A stretch of 26,673 nucleotides of DNA from an uncultured Verrucomicrobiales bacterium (lineage in GTDB: Bacteria > Verrucomicrobiota > Verrucomicrobiia > Verrucomicrobiales > Akkermansiaceae), in the NCBI GenBank assembly GCA_937969125.1, contig CALBVA010000236.1:1-26673 (forward strand), read 5' to 3'. Below the pieces are notes generated by a model. The model worked only from the letters and a program-made list of their open reading frames with translations, had not been told where the DNA came from and searched no databases. How positions within the stretch are numbered: the first letter of the stretch is position 1; every line of letters begins with the position of its first letter. This document shows positions 8,137 through 15,492 of this stretch, piece by piece. The translations under genes and the position numbers were made by a program.

Positions 8137-8817
8137 TTATCGGGGACGATTAGCCAGATCAGGCCGATTTTCTTTGGTACGAATGACGGCCTGTTCTTTT
8201 TTCCACTCCTCGATCTTGGCGTGGTGGCCGGAGAGGAGGACATCCGGAACCTTCAGGCCGCGGAAGTCGATGGGCTTGGTGTAGGCCGGAGCTTCGAGGA
8301 GGTTGGGATCGGAGAATGATTCATCAACCGGTGAACGGGCGTCACCGAGAGCCCCGGGGAGGAGGCGGACAATGGCATCGGTGAGGACAGCGGCGGCAAT
8401 GGCGCCATTGGTGAGGATGTAGTCGCCGATGGAAAGCTCGAGATCGACCAGCTCCTCGATGACGCGGTGATCCACTCCTTCATAATGTCCGCAGAGCAGG
8501 ATGAGGTGGGATTCCTCCGAGAGCTCGCGGGCGAGGGCCTGCTTGAAAACCTTTCCCTGAGGTGTGAGAAGAATGACCTTCGTGTCATCGCGGCGAAGTT
8601 CCTTGATCGCGGCGAAAATGGGCTCGGGCTTCAGCAACATCCCCTGCCCGCCACCGCAGAGGTAGTCATCGGTTTTGCGGTGCTTATCGGTCGTCCATTC
8701 ACGGAGGTCGTGAGCCTGAATCTCGACGATGCCCGCTTGCTGGGCACGCTTCATCATGCTCTCGGCAAGCGGTGCGAGCGCGATGCCGGGAAAGAGGGTG
8801 AGGATATCGATGCGCAC
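8137..8817 (-). CDS. trmD: tRNA (guanine-37-N1)-methyltransferase TrmD
   Basis: Transfers a methyl group from S-adenosylmethionine to N1 of G37 next to the anticodon, preventing +1 frameshifting. At 226 aa the length is near the usual 230-250. The trefoil-knot SPOUT fold is visible: MRIDILTLFP start, GGGQGMLLKPEP (55-66), LLCGHYEGVD (107-116), SIGDYILTNGAI (129-140) and RLLPGALG (151-158), followed by SPVDESF and AYTKP. Two motif differences are noted separately: LTNG where LxGG is usual, and Asp-Glu before Ser-Phe where the E. coli enzyme has Glu-Asp. The gene is last in a leftward cluster, six bases after the ACT gene. Its usual partners rpsP, rimM and rplS are not in the window. Confidence 0.92.
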   Translation of the reverse strand: MRIDILTLFPGIALAPLAESMMKRAQQAGIVEIQAHDLREWTTDKHRKTDDYLCGGGQGMLLKPEPIFAAIKELRRDDTKVILLTPQGKVFKQALARELSEESHLILLCGHYEGVDHRVIEELVDLELSIGDYILTNGAIAAAVLTDAIVRLLPGALGDARSPVDESFSDPNLLEAPAYTKPIDFRGLKVPDVLLSGHHAKIEEWKKEQAVIRTKENRPDLANRPR

Positions 8818-8823
8818 GTTTTT

Positions 8824-9330
8824 TTACTGTAGATCGACAGTGAGGCCGGAGCCGACTTCTTCCAGTCGCGCGATGACATCGGTGGGGTCCAATCCCTCCG
8901 GCAAGCGGACGCGACCCCGGGTGCAAAAGAGGAGATGCCCCGCCATGGGTGCCGATTCGAGAGTTGTTTCCAACTCCTCGACATTGACGTTCAGATCAGC
9001 GAGGGCGGAAGCGACGCGTTTCACGATGCCCGGCTCATCATGACCGGTGACATCCAGGCTGACGACGCGACCAGAAGTCTCTGGACCGGCGGTATCGTGA
9101 GCAATGAGAACGAGAAGGCCTAGGCCCTTCAGCTCGTTGAGATCGGATTCCAGAGCAGCTTTTTGATCGGCGGGATAATCGACATGCAGGAGCCCCGCGA
9201 ATTGGCCGGAGAGATTGACCATCCGGCTTTCCTGCCAGCTGCCGTCGTGACGAGCCACGGCATCGGCAACGGCATCAACGAGGCCGGGGCGATCCGGACC
9301 GAGGATGGTAAGGACGAGGGAGGCTCTCAT
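8824..9330 (-). CDS. double ACT-domain protein (GcvR-like regulator)
   Basis: A 168-aa protein made of two ACT domains: residues about 4-75 (LVLTILGPDRPGLVDAVADA) and about 88-165 (VVSLDVTGHDEPGIVKRVAS). Each begins with the glycine/proline turn that binds small amino acids. The layout and length match the glycine cleavage system repressor GcvR and related amino-acid-sensing proteins; the ligand here cannot be read from sequence. Its start overlaps the stop of the L,D-transpeptidase gene by four bases (ATGA), so the two are translationally coupled, and trmD follows after six bases. It has no DNA-binding or enzyme domain and probably acts by binding another protein. Function is inferred from family only. 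Confidence 0.8.
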   Translation of the reverse strand: MRASLVLTILGPDRPGLVDAVADAVARHDGSWQESRMVNLSGQFAGLLHVDYPADQKAALESDLNELKGLGLLVLIAHDTAGPETSGRVVSLDVTGHDEPGIVKRVASALADLNVNVEELETTLESAPMAGHLLFCTRGRVRLPEGLDPTDVIARLEEVGSGLTVDLQ

Positions 9331-9920
9331 TTAACGATGACAGGAGTTCCGAGTTTGGCAGCATTGTAAAACTTCTTCGCCATGTCCTCCGGCATACGGA
9401 CGCAGCCGTGGGAGGCTGCGTAACCGGGAAGGTGTCCGACGTGCATGCCAATGCCGCTGTTAAAGCGCATAAAGTAAGCCATCGGTGCGCCCTCATAAAC
9501 CTGCCCGCGCTTTGGCTTGTGCTTCCTCGTGTCGGCATCGTCATTGACGACCTGTCCGGTGGCGACATCACGAATAATCCCGTAAAGCGATGAAGTGTGA
9601 TCGATGTCCTTTTCGCTAACCTTGAATCGTCCCGCCGGGGTGGTGTATTTTGAGCTACCGGTGGAGATGGGGCTCATCCCCACGACCTGCTCGCCTTTAT
9701 AGAAGTAGGCTTTTTGCTCACTTCGAATGATCACAATGGAGGCCGGCCCTTGGATATTATCGTCATCCCAGTAGCCCTTTTGGTAGTCGGGCACCTTGTT
9801 TTCGGTGACGGGAGCAGCCTGCCGAAAAGCGGTAAGATATCCGGAATTCCCACCAGTGGACATGGTGCCGCAGGATGGGATGAGAAGGGCCAGAGGAAGA
9901 AGGTAGAAGAGAGTCTTCAT
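9327..9920 (-). CDS. L,D-transpeptidase (YkuD domain) lipoprotein
   Basis: Forms 3-3 peptide cross-links in peptidoglycan or attaches lipoproteins to it. I chose ATG at 9920 rather than 9956 because it gives a lipoprotein signal directly (MKTLFYLLPLALLIPSC, Cys17). The YkuD domain covers about residues 70-197, opening with ASIVIIRSEQKAYFYKGEQV. The active site GMHVGHL then ASHGCVRMP contains the His and catalytic Cys of the HxG..SHGCVRM pattern. Neighbours on the same strand are an M42 peptidase upstream and the ACT protein downstream (overlapping ATGA). It is probably outer-membrane or inner-membrane anchored, facing the cell wall. Confidence 0.9.
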   Translation of the reverse strand: MKTLFYLLPLALLIPSCGTMSTGGNSGYLTAFRQAAPVTENKVPDYQKGYWDDDNIQGPASIVIIRSEQKAYFYKGEQVVGMSPISTGSSKYTTPAGRFKVSEKDIDHTSSLYGIIRDVATGQVVNDDADTRKHKPKRGQVYEGAPMAYFMRFNSGIGMHVGHLPGYAASHGCVRMPEDMAKKFYNAAKLGTPVIVK

Positions 9921-9982
9921 GAGGTGAAGTGTCGCTGATGGATGGGAGCCGGTCAAGGTGACCGGGCCGGAGGATGAAAGGT

Positions 9983-11053
9983 TTAGAGGTAGCTGGTGAA
10001 GCTATCGACCGTCTTCTGATCGAGGCGTCTCACCATGGCGAGGCTAAGCTGCACCATGGCGTGGTAGTCATTGATATTAATGATGCCGTTATGGGAGTGA
10101 ATGTAGCGCGCGGGCGTGCCGAGAACGACGCAGGGAATGCCTTCATTGGCGATATTGAATGAGCCCGCATCGGTGCCGCCGGAGGTTCGGACGGTGACCT
10201 GGTGTTTAATGCCTTCTTGCTCGGCAGTCTCGATGGTGAAGCGGGCGAGGCGTGGATTCATAATGGCGCTGGGATCCTGAAGGCGGATCTGAACGCCGCC
10301 GCCAATGCGGCCCTGTGACTCGGAAAGAGGCATGCCGGGAGTGTCATCAGCAGGCGGTCCTTCGAGGACGATGGCGACATCAGGAGTGGCGGCATTGGCG
10401 AGAGCCTTGGCACCACGGAGGCCGATCTCTTCCTGCACCGTCCCCGCCACGATGAGGCGGCAATGGTCCGGGGCGGGTTGCTGGCCGACCTGGATCGCAC
10501 CGGCCATGCCGACGCGGTTATCGAAGGCCTTTGTCATATACCAATCCGGCTGGCGCATCGCGGTCCAGGGACTGACGGGGCAGATGGGATCACCGAGGCG
10601 GATGCCCCAGTCATCGACTTCTTCCGCAGAGCGCGCGGTGATATCAACGAACATGCTATCGACTCCGAGGACCTGGTTTCGCTGGGCATCGGAGAGGAAG
10701 TGGGGCGGCTTTGAGCAAATGGTGCCGATGATTTTTTCACCGGAGGCGGTCTTAATCTCAACTCTCTGAGCAAGAAGGGTGTGGCCCCACCAGCCACCGA
10801 TATTCACAATGCGAAGGTAGCCATTCGGAAGGATGGACTGCACGCGGAAGCCGATCTCATCCATATGGCCGGCGACGAGAACCTTCGGACCGGATTGGCC
10901 GGAGGTACAGAAGACAGAACCCATTTTGTCGGAAGCCAGTTCGCCGTGCTCACGGAGTTCATTGACGAAGATTTCACGCACTTCGTCTTCATGACCGGGG
11001 ACGGAATGGGCTTGGGTGAGTGTCTCGAGGAGTTGGAGGCCTTTGCTCTGCAT
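9983..11053 (-). CDS. M42 family aminopeptidase
   Basis: A 356-aa metallo-aminopeptidase of the M42 group (FrvX, CelM, tetrahedral aminopeptidases), cytoplasmic with no signal peptide. Two-metal-site residues can be followed: VAGHMDEIGF (His63, Asp65), KAFDNRVG (Asp178), AGTVQEEIGLRGA (Glu208-Glu209), the LEG/PPADD segment (229-237), and YIHSHNG (His318/His320). These enzymes release N-terminal residues from peptides, often acidic or hydrophobic ones. It is 62 bases upstream of the L,D-transpeptidase start on the same strand, so it may open that cluster. The start lies 35 bases from the divergent DAHP synthase start, so the promoters overlap. Confidence 0.9.
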   Translation of the reverse strand: MQSKGLQLLETLTQAHSVPGHEDEVREIFVNELREHGELASDKMGSVFCTSGQSGPKVLVAGHMDEIGFRVQSILPNGYLRIVNIGGWWGHTLLAQRVEIKTASGEKIIGTICSKPPHFLSDAQRNQVLGVDSMFVDITARSAEEVDDWGIRLGDPICPVSPWTAMRQPDWYMTKAFDNRVGMAGAIQVGQQPAPDHCRLIVAGTVQEEIGLRGAKALANAATPDVAIVLEGPPADDTPGMPLSESQGRIGGGVQIRLQDPSAIMNPRLARFTIETAEQEGIKHQVTVRTSGGTDAGSFNIANEGIPCVVLGTPARYIHSHNGIININDYHAMVQLSLAMVRRLDQKTVDSFTSYL

Positions 11054-11088
11054 AGAGGGGCTGTAACAAGAGGGGCTTGATACTTGAA

Positions 11089-12156
11089 ATGGAAAACTCT
11101 AGACCACCCGTCTTTATGGCAAAGGTCTCAGACGTCAACGTGCTCAATAACGATCCCCTGCCCTCCCCGGCTTTCCTGATGCAGGAGGTGGCGCGGAGCG
11201 AGGCGCAGGCGAAACTGGTCTCCGAATCCCGCGCTGCGGTCTGTGATTCGCTCTTCGTGCCGGATTCGCGCTTTCTCCTGATCGTGGGGCCGTGCTCGGT
11301 CCATGACACCAAGGCCTGCCGCGAATATGCGGAAAAATTGGCCAAGCTAGCTGAGGAGGTGAAGGACAAGATCCTGGTGGTGATGCGAGTATATTTCGAG
11401 AAGCCGCGCACCACGGTGGGCTGGAAGGGGCTCATTATGGACCCAGATCTGGACGGGACTGATAACATCCCAGACGGGCTACTGGTGGCACGGAAGTTTT
11501 TGACAGAGATCCTGGAAATCGGGCTGCCGACGGCAACCGAGCTACTCGACCCCATCACCCCGCAATACATCGCGGATCTCATTTCGTGGTCGGCAATCGG
11601 AGCGCGGACCAGCGAGAGCCAGACGCACCGCCAGATGGCTTCCGGACTCTCGATGCCGGTGGGCTTTAAAAACACCACGGCGGGCGATGTGGTGGCGGCG
11701 ATCAATGCGATCCGCGCAGCATCGATGCCACAGACCTTTCTTGGAGTTTCGACAGAAGGCGTGGCCTCGGCCGTCTCGACAGCAGGAAACAAGCACTGCC
11801 ACCTCATCCTACGAGGCGGTGACAATGGGCCGAATTTCGATACTGACTCAATCAAGAAGACCCGGGACCAGTTGCTGAAACACAACCTCGCTCCGGGGAT
11901 CCTCGTGGATGCCTCGCACGCCAATTGCGGGAAGGATTGCACCCGGATGCCAGGAGTCTTTGAAGAAATCGTGAAGCAGCGCGCGGCTGGGGACACCTCG
12001 GTGATCGGCGCGATGCTGGAAAGCCACCTTATCGCCGGAGCCCAGAAATTCCCGCAAGCGCTGGACCAGCTGACCTACGGTCAGTCAATCACCGACCAGT
12101 GCATCGACTGGGCCACGACCGAGAAAATCGTGCGGGAAGCTGCGGAGAAGCTTTAG
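11089..12156 (+). CDS. aroG: class I 3-deoxy-7-phosphoheptulonate (DAHP) synthase
   Basis: Condenses phosphoenolpyruvate and erythrose-4-phosphate to DAHP, the first step of the shikimate pathway to aromatic amino acids. Family motifs: GPCSVHD (metal-binding Cys), FEKPRTTVGWKGL, AIGARTSESQ.HRQMASGLS, VGFKNTTAGD, LRGG, DASHAN (His ligand), MLESHL (Glu ligand) and SITDQCIDW (Asp ligand). At about 355 aa it matches the AroFGH type. Which aromatic amino acid inhibits it cannot be told, so the symbol is approximate. I chose ATG at 11089; a TTG at 11077 and an ATG at 11116 are also possible. AAGAGGGG (11068-11075) is the likely ribosome site. It is transcribed divergently from the M42 gene and followed 150 bases later by typA. 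Confidence 0.92.
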   Translation: MENSRPPVFMAKVSDVNVLNNDPLPSPAFLMQEVARSEAQAKLVSESRAAVCDSLFVPDSRFLLIVGPCSVHDTKACREYAEKLAKLAEEVKDKILVVMRVYFEKPRTTVGWKGLIMDPDLDGTDNIPDGLLVARKFLTEILEIGLPTATELLDPITPQYIADLISWSAIGARTSESQTHRQMASGLSMPVGFKNTTAGDVVAAINAIRAASMPQTFLGVSTEGVASAVSTAGNKHCHLILRGGDNGPNFDTDSIKKTRDQLLKHNLAPGILVDASHANCGKDCTRMPGVFEEIVKQRAAGDTSVIGAMLESHLIAGAQKFPQALDQLTYGQSITDQCIDWATTEKIVREAAEKL

Positions 12157-12306
12157 GGCCAGGCCCTCCAGCCAGGTGAGGTGTTTGTCACGATGCACTA
12201 ACTCAACCCCTTTCGGAATATCGCGGCCTTCATCGATTTCTTGCTATTGCAGAAAAACTGGGGCAAGCACCGCGCGGCTCTTCAAAAAACCGACCCGCCT
12301 TATATC

Positions 12307-14133
12307 ATGTCACAGTTCAGAAACCTCGCCATCATCGCACACGTCGATCATGGCAAAACCACCCTCGTCGACCAGCTCCTGCAGGCTGCCGGATGCTATC
12401 GTGAGAATCAGGCCGTCACCGAACGCGCGATGGACTCCATGGATCTGGAACGTGAGAAGGGCATCACAATCAAAGCTAAAAACACCGCCGTTCACTGGGG
12501 GGAGCACATCATTAACATCGTGGACACCCCCGGTCACGCCGACTTCGGCGGCGAGGTGGAGCGCGTGATGAAGATGGTGGATGGCGTCATTCTCGTGGTT
12601 GATGCCTTCGGCGGACCACAGGCTCAGACCCGCTTCGTGCTTCGCAAGGCTCTCCAGGAAGGCCTGAAGCCCATCATCGTGGTCAACAAAATCGATCGCC
12701 CGAACTCCGATCCTCTCGGCGTACATGACAAGGTTCTCGAGCTCTTCCTCGAACTTGATGCCACCGAAGATCAGTTCAATGCCCCCACTCTTTACGGCTC
12801 TGCCAAGAACGGCTTCTTCTCTTTCTCACACGATGCCACCGACGGCGACTGCGTCCCCCTCCTCGATGCCATCGTGAAGAACATCCCCGCTCCGGAAGTG
12901 GACAATGACGCTCCCTTCAAGATGCTCATCTCGAACATCGACTGGGATGATTATGTCGGTCGCATTGCCATCGGTAAAATCATCGCCGGCTCGGTGAAAA
13001 AGAATGACACCGTCTTCCGCTTCCTCAAGGACGGCACCAAGGTGCGCACCAAGGTCGGAAAAGTTTTCGAATACAACAACCTCGGCATTCAGGACACCGA
13101 AGACGGCGTGGCTGGAAACATCGTGGGCATTTCTGGATTTGAAGAAGCCGACATCGGCGAGACCGTCTGTGCGGACGAAGACGCCGAAGCTCTCCCCGCC
13201 GTGAACATCGATCCGCCATCCGTCCAGATGCAGTTCTCCATCAATGACGGCCCCTTCGCCGGAAAGGATGGTAAGCACGTCCAGTCCCGCGTCATCCGCG
13301 AGCGTCTCTTCCGCGAGATGAAGACCAATGTCTCCATCCACGTCGAAGACACCGACCTCGCCGGAACCTTCAATGTCTCCGCTCGCGGCGCGATGCAGAT
13401 CGCAGTCCTCGTTGAGACGATGCGTCGCGAGGGCTTCGAAATCCTCGTCTCCCGCCCGACCGTCATCGTAAAGCGCGATGAAAACGACAAGCGCCTCGAG
13501 CCCTGGGAAACGCTCTACCTCGAGATGCCTGCGGAATATTCCAATGCGCTCCTCAAAGTGCTGAACGACCGCAAGGGCACGCTGCAAGACATGTCCACCA
13601 ACGACAACTCCGGCCGCACCCTCATCACGGCGAACATCCCGACTCGGGGCATCATTGGCCTCGAATTCGAGCTGGTAAACATCACCTCCGGTCACGGGAT
13701 CATGTCCCACCTCTTCGATGAGTATAAGCCATGGGCCGGACCCATTGTCACCCGACAGGCTGGCACGCTCGTCTCAATGGACACTGGTCCGGCGACATCT
13801 TACAGCCTCACTGCGCTGGAAGGTCGCGGCACCCTCTTCGTCAATCCCACCGAAGAAGTTTATACCGGCATGATTGTCGGAGAAAATTCTCGCGCGGACG
13901 ACCTCCCGGTGAATCCCGTGAAGGCCAAGAAGCTCGATAACATCCGCTCCGCCGGTAAGGACAACACCGTCAAGCTAGCCCCCGCTCTCAAGTTCTCACT
14001 CGAGCGCGCCATCGAATACATCGCCCCGGACGAGCTGGTGGAAGCCACCCCGAATTTCCTCCGCCTCCGCAAGCGCATCCTCGATCCAAACGAGCGAAAG
14101 CGCGCCAACAAGGCCGCCAAAGCCGAGGGTTAA
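12307..14133 (+). CDS. typA: translational GTPase TypA/BipA
   Basis: A ribosome-binding GTPase related to EF-G, involved in ribosome assembly and stress adaptation; 608 aa, the normal length. I chose ATG at 12307 (MSQFRNLAIIAHVDHGKTTL) because family members start just before the P-loop. G1 is AHVDHGKT (11-18), G2 lies in KGITIKAKNT (Thr54), G3 is DTPGH (73-77), G4 is NKID (127-130) and SAKNG supplies G5. The BipA-specific C-terminus is seen in TRGIIGLEFELVNITSGHG, GRGTLFVNPTEEVYTGMIVG and FLRLRKRIL. It is preceded by a 150-base gap with no clear promoter and converges on the EboF-like gene: the two TAA stop codons overlap. Confidence 0.97.
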   Translation: MSQFRNLAIIAHVDHGKTTLVDQLLQAAGCYRENQAVTERAMDSMDLEREKGITIKAKNTAVHWGEHIINIVDTPGHADFGGEVERVMKMVDGVILVVDAFGGPQAQTRFVLRKALQEGLKPIIVVNKIDRPNSDPLGVHDKVLELFLELDATEDQFNAPTLYGSAKNGFFSFSHDATDGDCVPLLDAIVKNIPAPEVDNDAPFKMLISNIDWDDYVGRIAIGKIIAGSVKKNDTVFRFLKDGTKVRTKVGKVFEYNNLGIQDTEDGVAGNIVGISGFEEADIGETVCADEDAEALPAVNIDPPSVQMQFSINDGPFAGKDGKHVQSRVIRERLFREMKTNVSIHVEDTDLAGTFNVSARGAMQIAVLVETMRREGFEILVSRPTVIVKRDENDKRLEPWETLYLEMPAEYSNALLKVLNDRKGTLQDMSTNDNSGRTLITANIPTRGIIGLEFELVNITSGHGIMSHLFDEYKPWAGPIVTRQAGTLVSMDTGPATSYSLTALEGRGTLFVNPTEEVYTGMIVGENSRADDLPVNPVKAKKLDNIRSAGKDNTVKLAPALKFSLERAIEYIAPDELVEATPNFLRLRKRILDPNERKRANKAAKAEG

Positions 14134-15476
14134 GCTTCGGTAAATCGCCTACGGATCCAATCGAAGACCCCTTCGGCAGAACCCACTTCACCAGCCCGTG
14201 CGCCAATGGCCACGGGCTGTTCTTTTTCATCCACCGTGTCGCGTCCGTGCGAGCCTTTGACCAAGGAAGCATCCAGCGGAATGACATCCATGAGACCGCG
14301 GAGGCCGAGCTTCTTCTTGGCAAGGAAACCCGCAATTTTCAGAAGGGGAAACTTGATCGCCGGATCGAGGAACAATTCCACCGGATCGTATCCCGGCTTC
14401 CGGTGGATATCGATACAGCGCGCAAAGTCCGGGGCCTTCGCGTCATCGTTCCAATAGTAGTAAGTAAACCAGGCATCCTCTTCAGAAATCGCGACAAAAT
14501 CCCCTCCCCGTTCACGCCCCGCGCCCTCATCCCAGAGGCTGCTTCCTTCCCGAATTTCCTCCACCCCGGTAGTTCCGCAAACCACCTCGCGCACCTCGTC
14601 CGCGATGGAGGGATCATTGACATAAACATGCGCCACCTGATGGTCCGCCACCGCAAAGGCCCGGCAACCACCGCAGTCCAGAGTCTCCAGACCCAATTCA
14701 TCCTTCACCTGGATCCAACCTTTTTCGCGGAAGATTCGATTAAGATGGATCGGGTTGCTGACTGGCGAAATTCCGTATTCAGAGAGAACCAGCACCTCGA
14801 TCTCGCGAGCCTCGAAAAAAGCAATCAGGTCACAGGTCACCTCATCGATTGCAGAATACTCCGCAGCCATCTCCGCCGCTCCCGGTCCGTATTTTTGGAG
14901 TCCGTAGTCGAGATGCGGGAGGTAAACGAGATTAAGCTGTGGCTGCTCCTTTCCCTCAATCCACCGCGCACTTTCCGCGATCCACTTGGATGAATCTATG
15001 CCGGCTTTTGGTCCCCAAAAAGCCGGGAAGGGAAAAGGACCGAGGTCTGCCTTGATCTCCTCACGCATCCCCATCGGCTGGGTGTGAATGTCGAAAAACT
15101 TCCGCCCATCCGCAGGATAAAGTGGCCGCGGCGTAGCTGCAAAATCAGCGGAAGAATACATGTTATACCACCAGAACATCTTAGCACAGGTCACTCCGGC
15201 GGCCTCCCAGACCTTGTCACCATTCACCAGGTGATTGCTCTGCTTCCAAAACTTCACCTCAGCAGCCTCGCGGTCATACCAACCATTTCCCACGATGCCA
15301 TGCTCACTCACCGGCTTCCCGGTGAGATAGGAGCTCTGCGCGGTGCAGGTCACCGCCGGGAACGCCGGTTTAAAACTCTGCGTTTCCGACTTCTCCGCCC
15401 ACACTTTCAAGCGGGGCATCTCCTCCAGAACCGACTTCGTTAGCCCGACGACATTGAGAACGGCGACGCGTTTCAT
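14130..15476 (-). CDS. eboF: EboF-like alkaline phosphatase/nucleotide pyrophosphatase family protein
   Basis: A 448-aa member of the alkaline phosphatase superfamily of the kind found in ebo clusters. Seen: MKRVAVLNVVGLTKSVL start, FPAVTCTAQSSYLTG (39-53, probable Thr nucleophile at 45), SEHGIVGNGWYDRE (57-70), MFWWYNMYSS then ATPRPLYPADGRK (100-126), LVYLPHLDYGLQ (Asp190), LSEYGISPVS (231-240), VADHQVAHVYVND, WFTYYYW and IHRKPGYDPVE. I recall this long pattern, including FWWYNMYS and PADGRK, from cyanobacterial EboF. The product is likely cytoplasmic, as no signal peptide is seen. It starts 16 bases after the EboD-like stop, so one transcript is likely. The ebo system is linked to export or traffic of a metabolite (studied with scytonemin precursors in cyanobacteria); the reaction of EboF is unknown. 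The usual SDHG metal motif reads SEYG. Confidence 0.78.
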   Translation of the reverse strand: MKRVAVLNVVGLTKSVLEEMPRLKVWAEKSETQSFKPAFPAVTCTAQSSYLTGKPVSEHGIVGNGWYDREAAEVKFWKQSNHLVNGDKVWEAAGVTCAKMFWWYNMYSSADFAATPRPLYPADGRKFFDIHTQPMGMREEIKADLGPFPFPAFWGPKAGIDSSKWIAESARWIEGKEQPQLNLVYLPHLDYGLQKYGPGAAEMAAEYSAIDEVTCDLIAFFEAREIEVLVLSEYGISPVSNPIHLNRIFREKGWIQVKDELGLETLDCGGCRAFAVADHQVAHVYVNDPSIADEVREVVCGTTGVEEIREGSSLWDEGAGRERGGDFVAISEEDAWFTYYYWNDDAKAPDFARCIDIHRKPGYDPVELFLDPAIKFPLLKIAGFLAKKKLGLRGLMDVIPLDASLVKGSHGRDTVDEKEQPVAIGARAGEVGSAEGVFDWIRRRFTEA

Positions 15477-15492
15477 AAGTGATGAAGCGGGC

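Noticed and set aside
11054..11150. Possible minus-strand promoter (TTGACG, 16 bases, TAAAGA) for the M42 gene
   Set aside because: The -10 match is poor and the site falls within the start of the DAHP synthase gene; not strong enough to list.
10989..11996. 335-codon minus-strand frame inside the DAHP synthase gene
   Set aside because: Antisense shadow, Ser/Arg-rich, no motif.
12154..12167. AGGGCC-A-GGCCCT inverted repeat after the DAHP synthase stop
   Set aside because: The loop would be one base and no T tract follows, so it cannot act as a normal terminator.
12826..13710. 294-codon minus-strand frame rich in Asp, Val, Gly and His
   Set aside because: Antisense to typA with composition mirroring its codon use; no recognisable domain.
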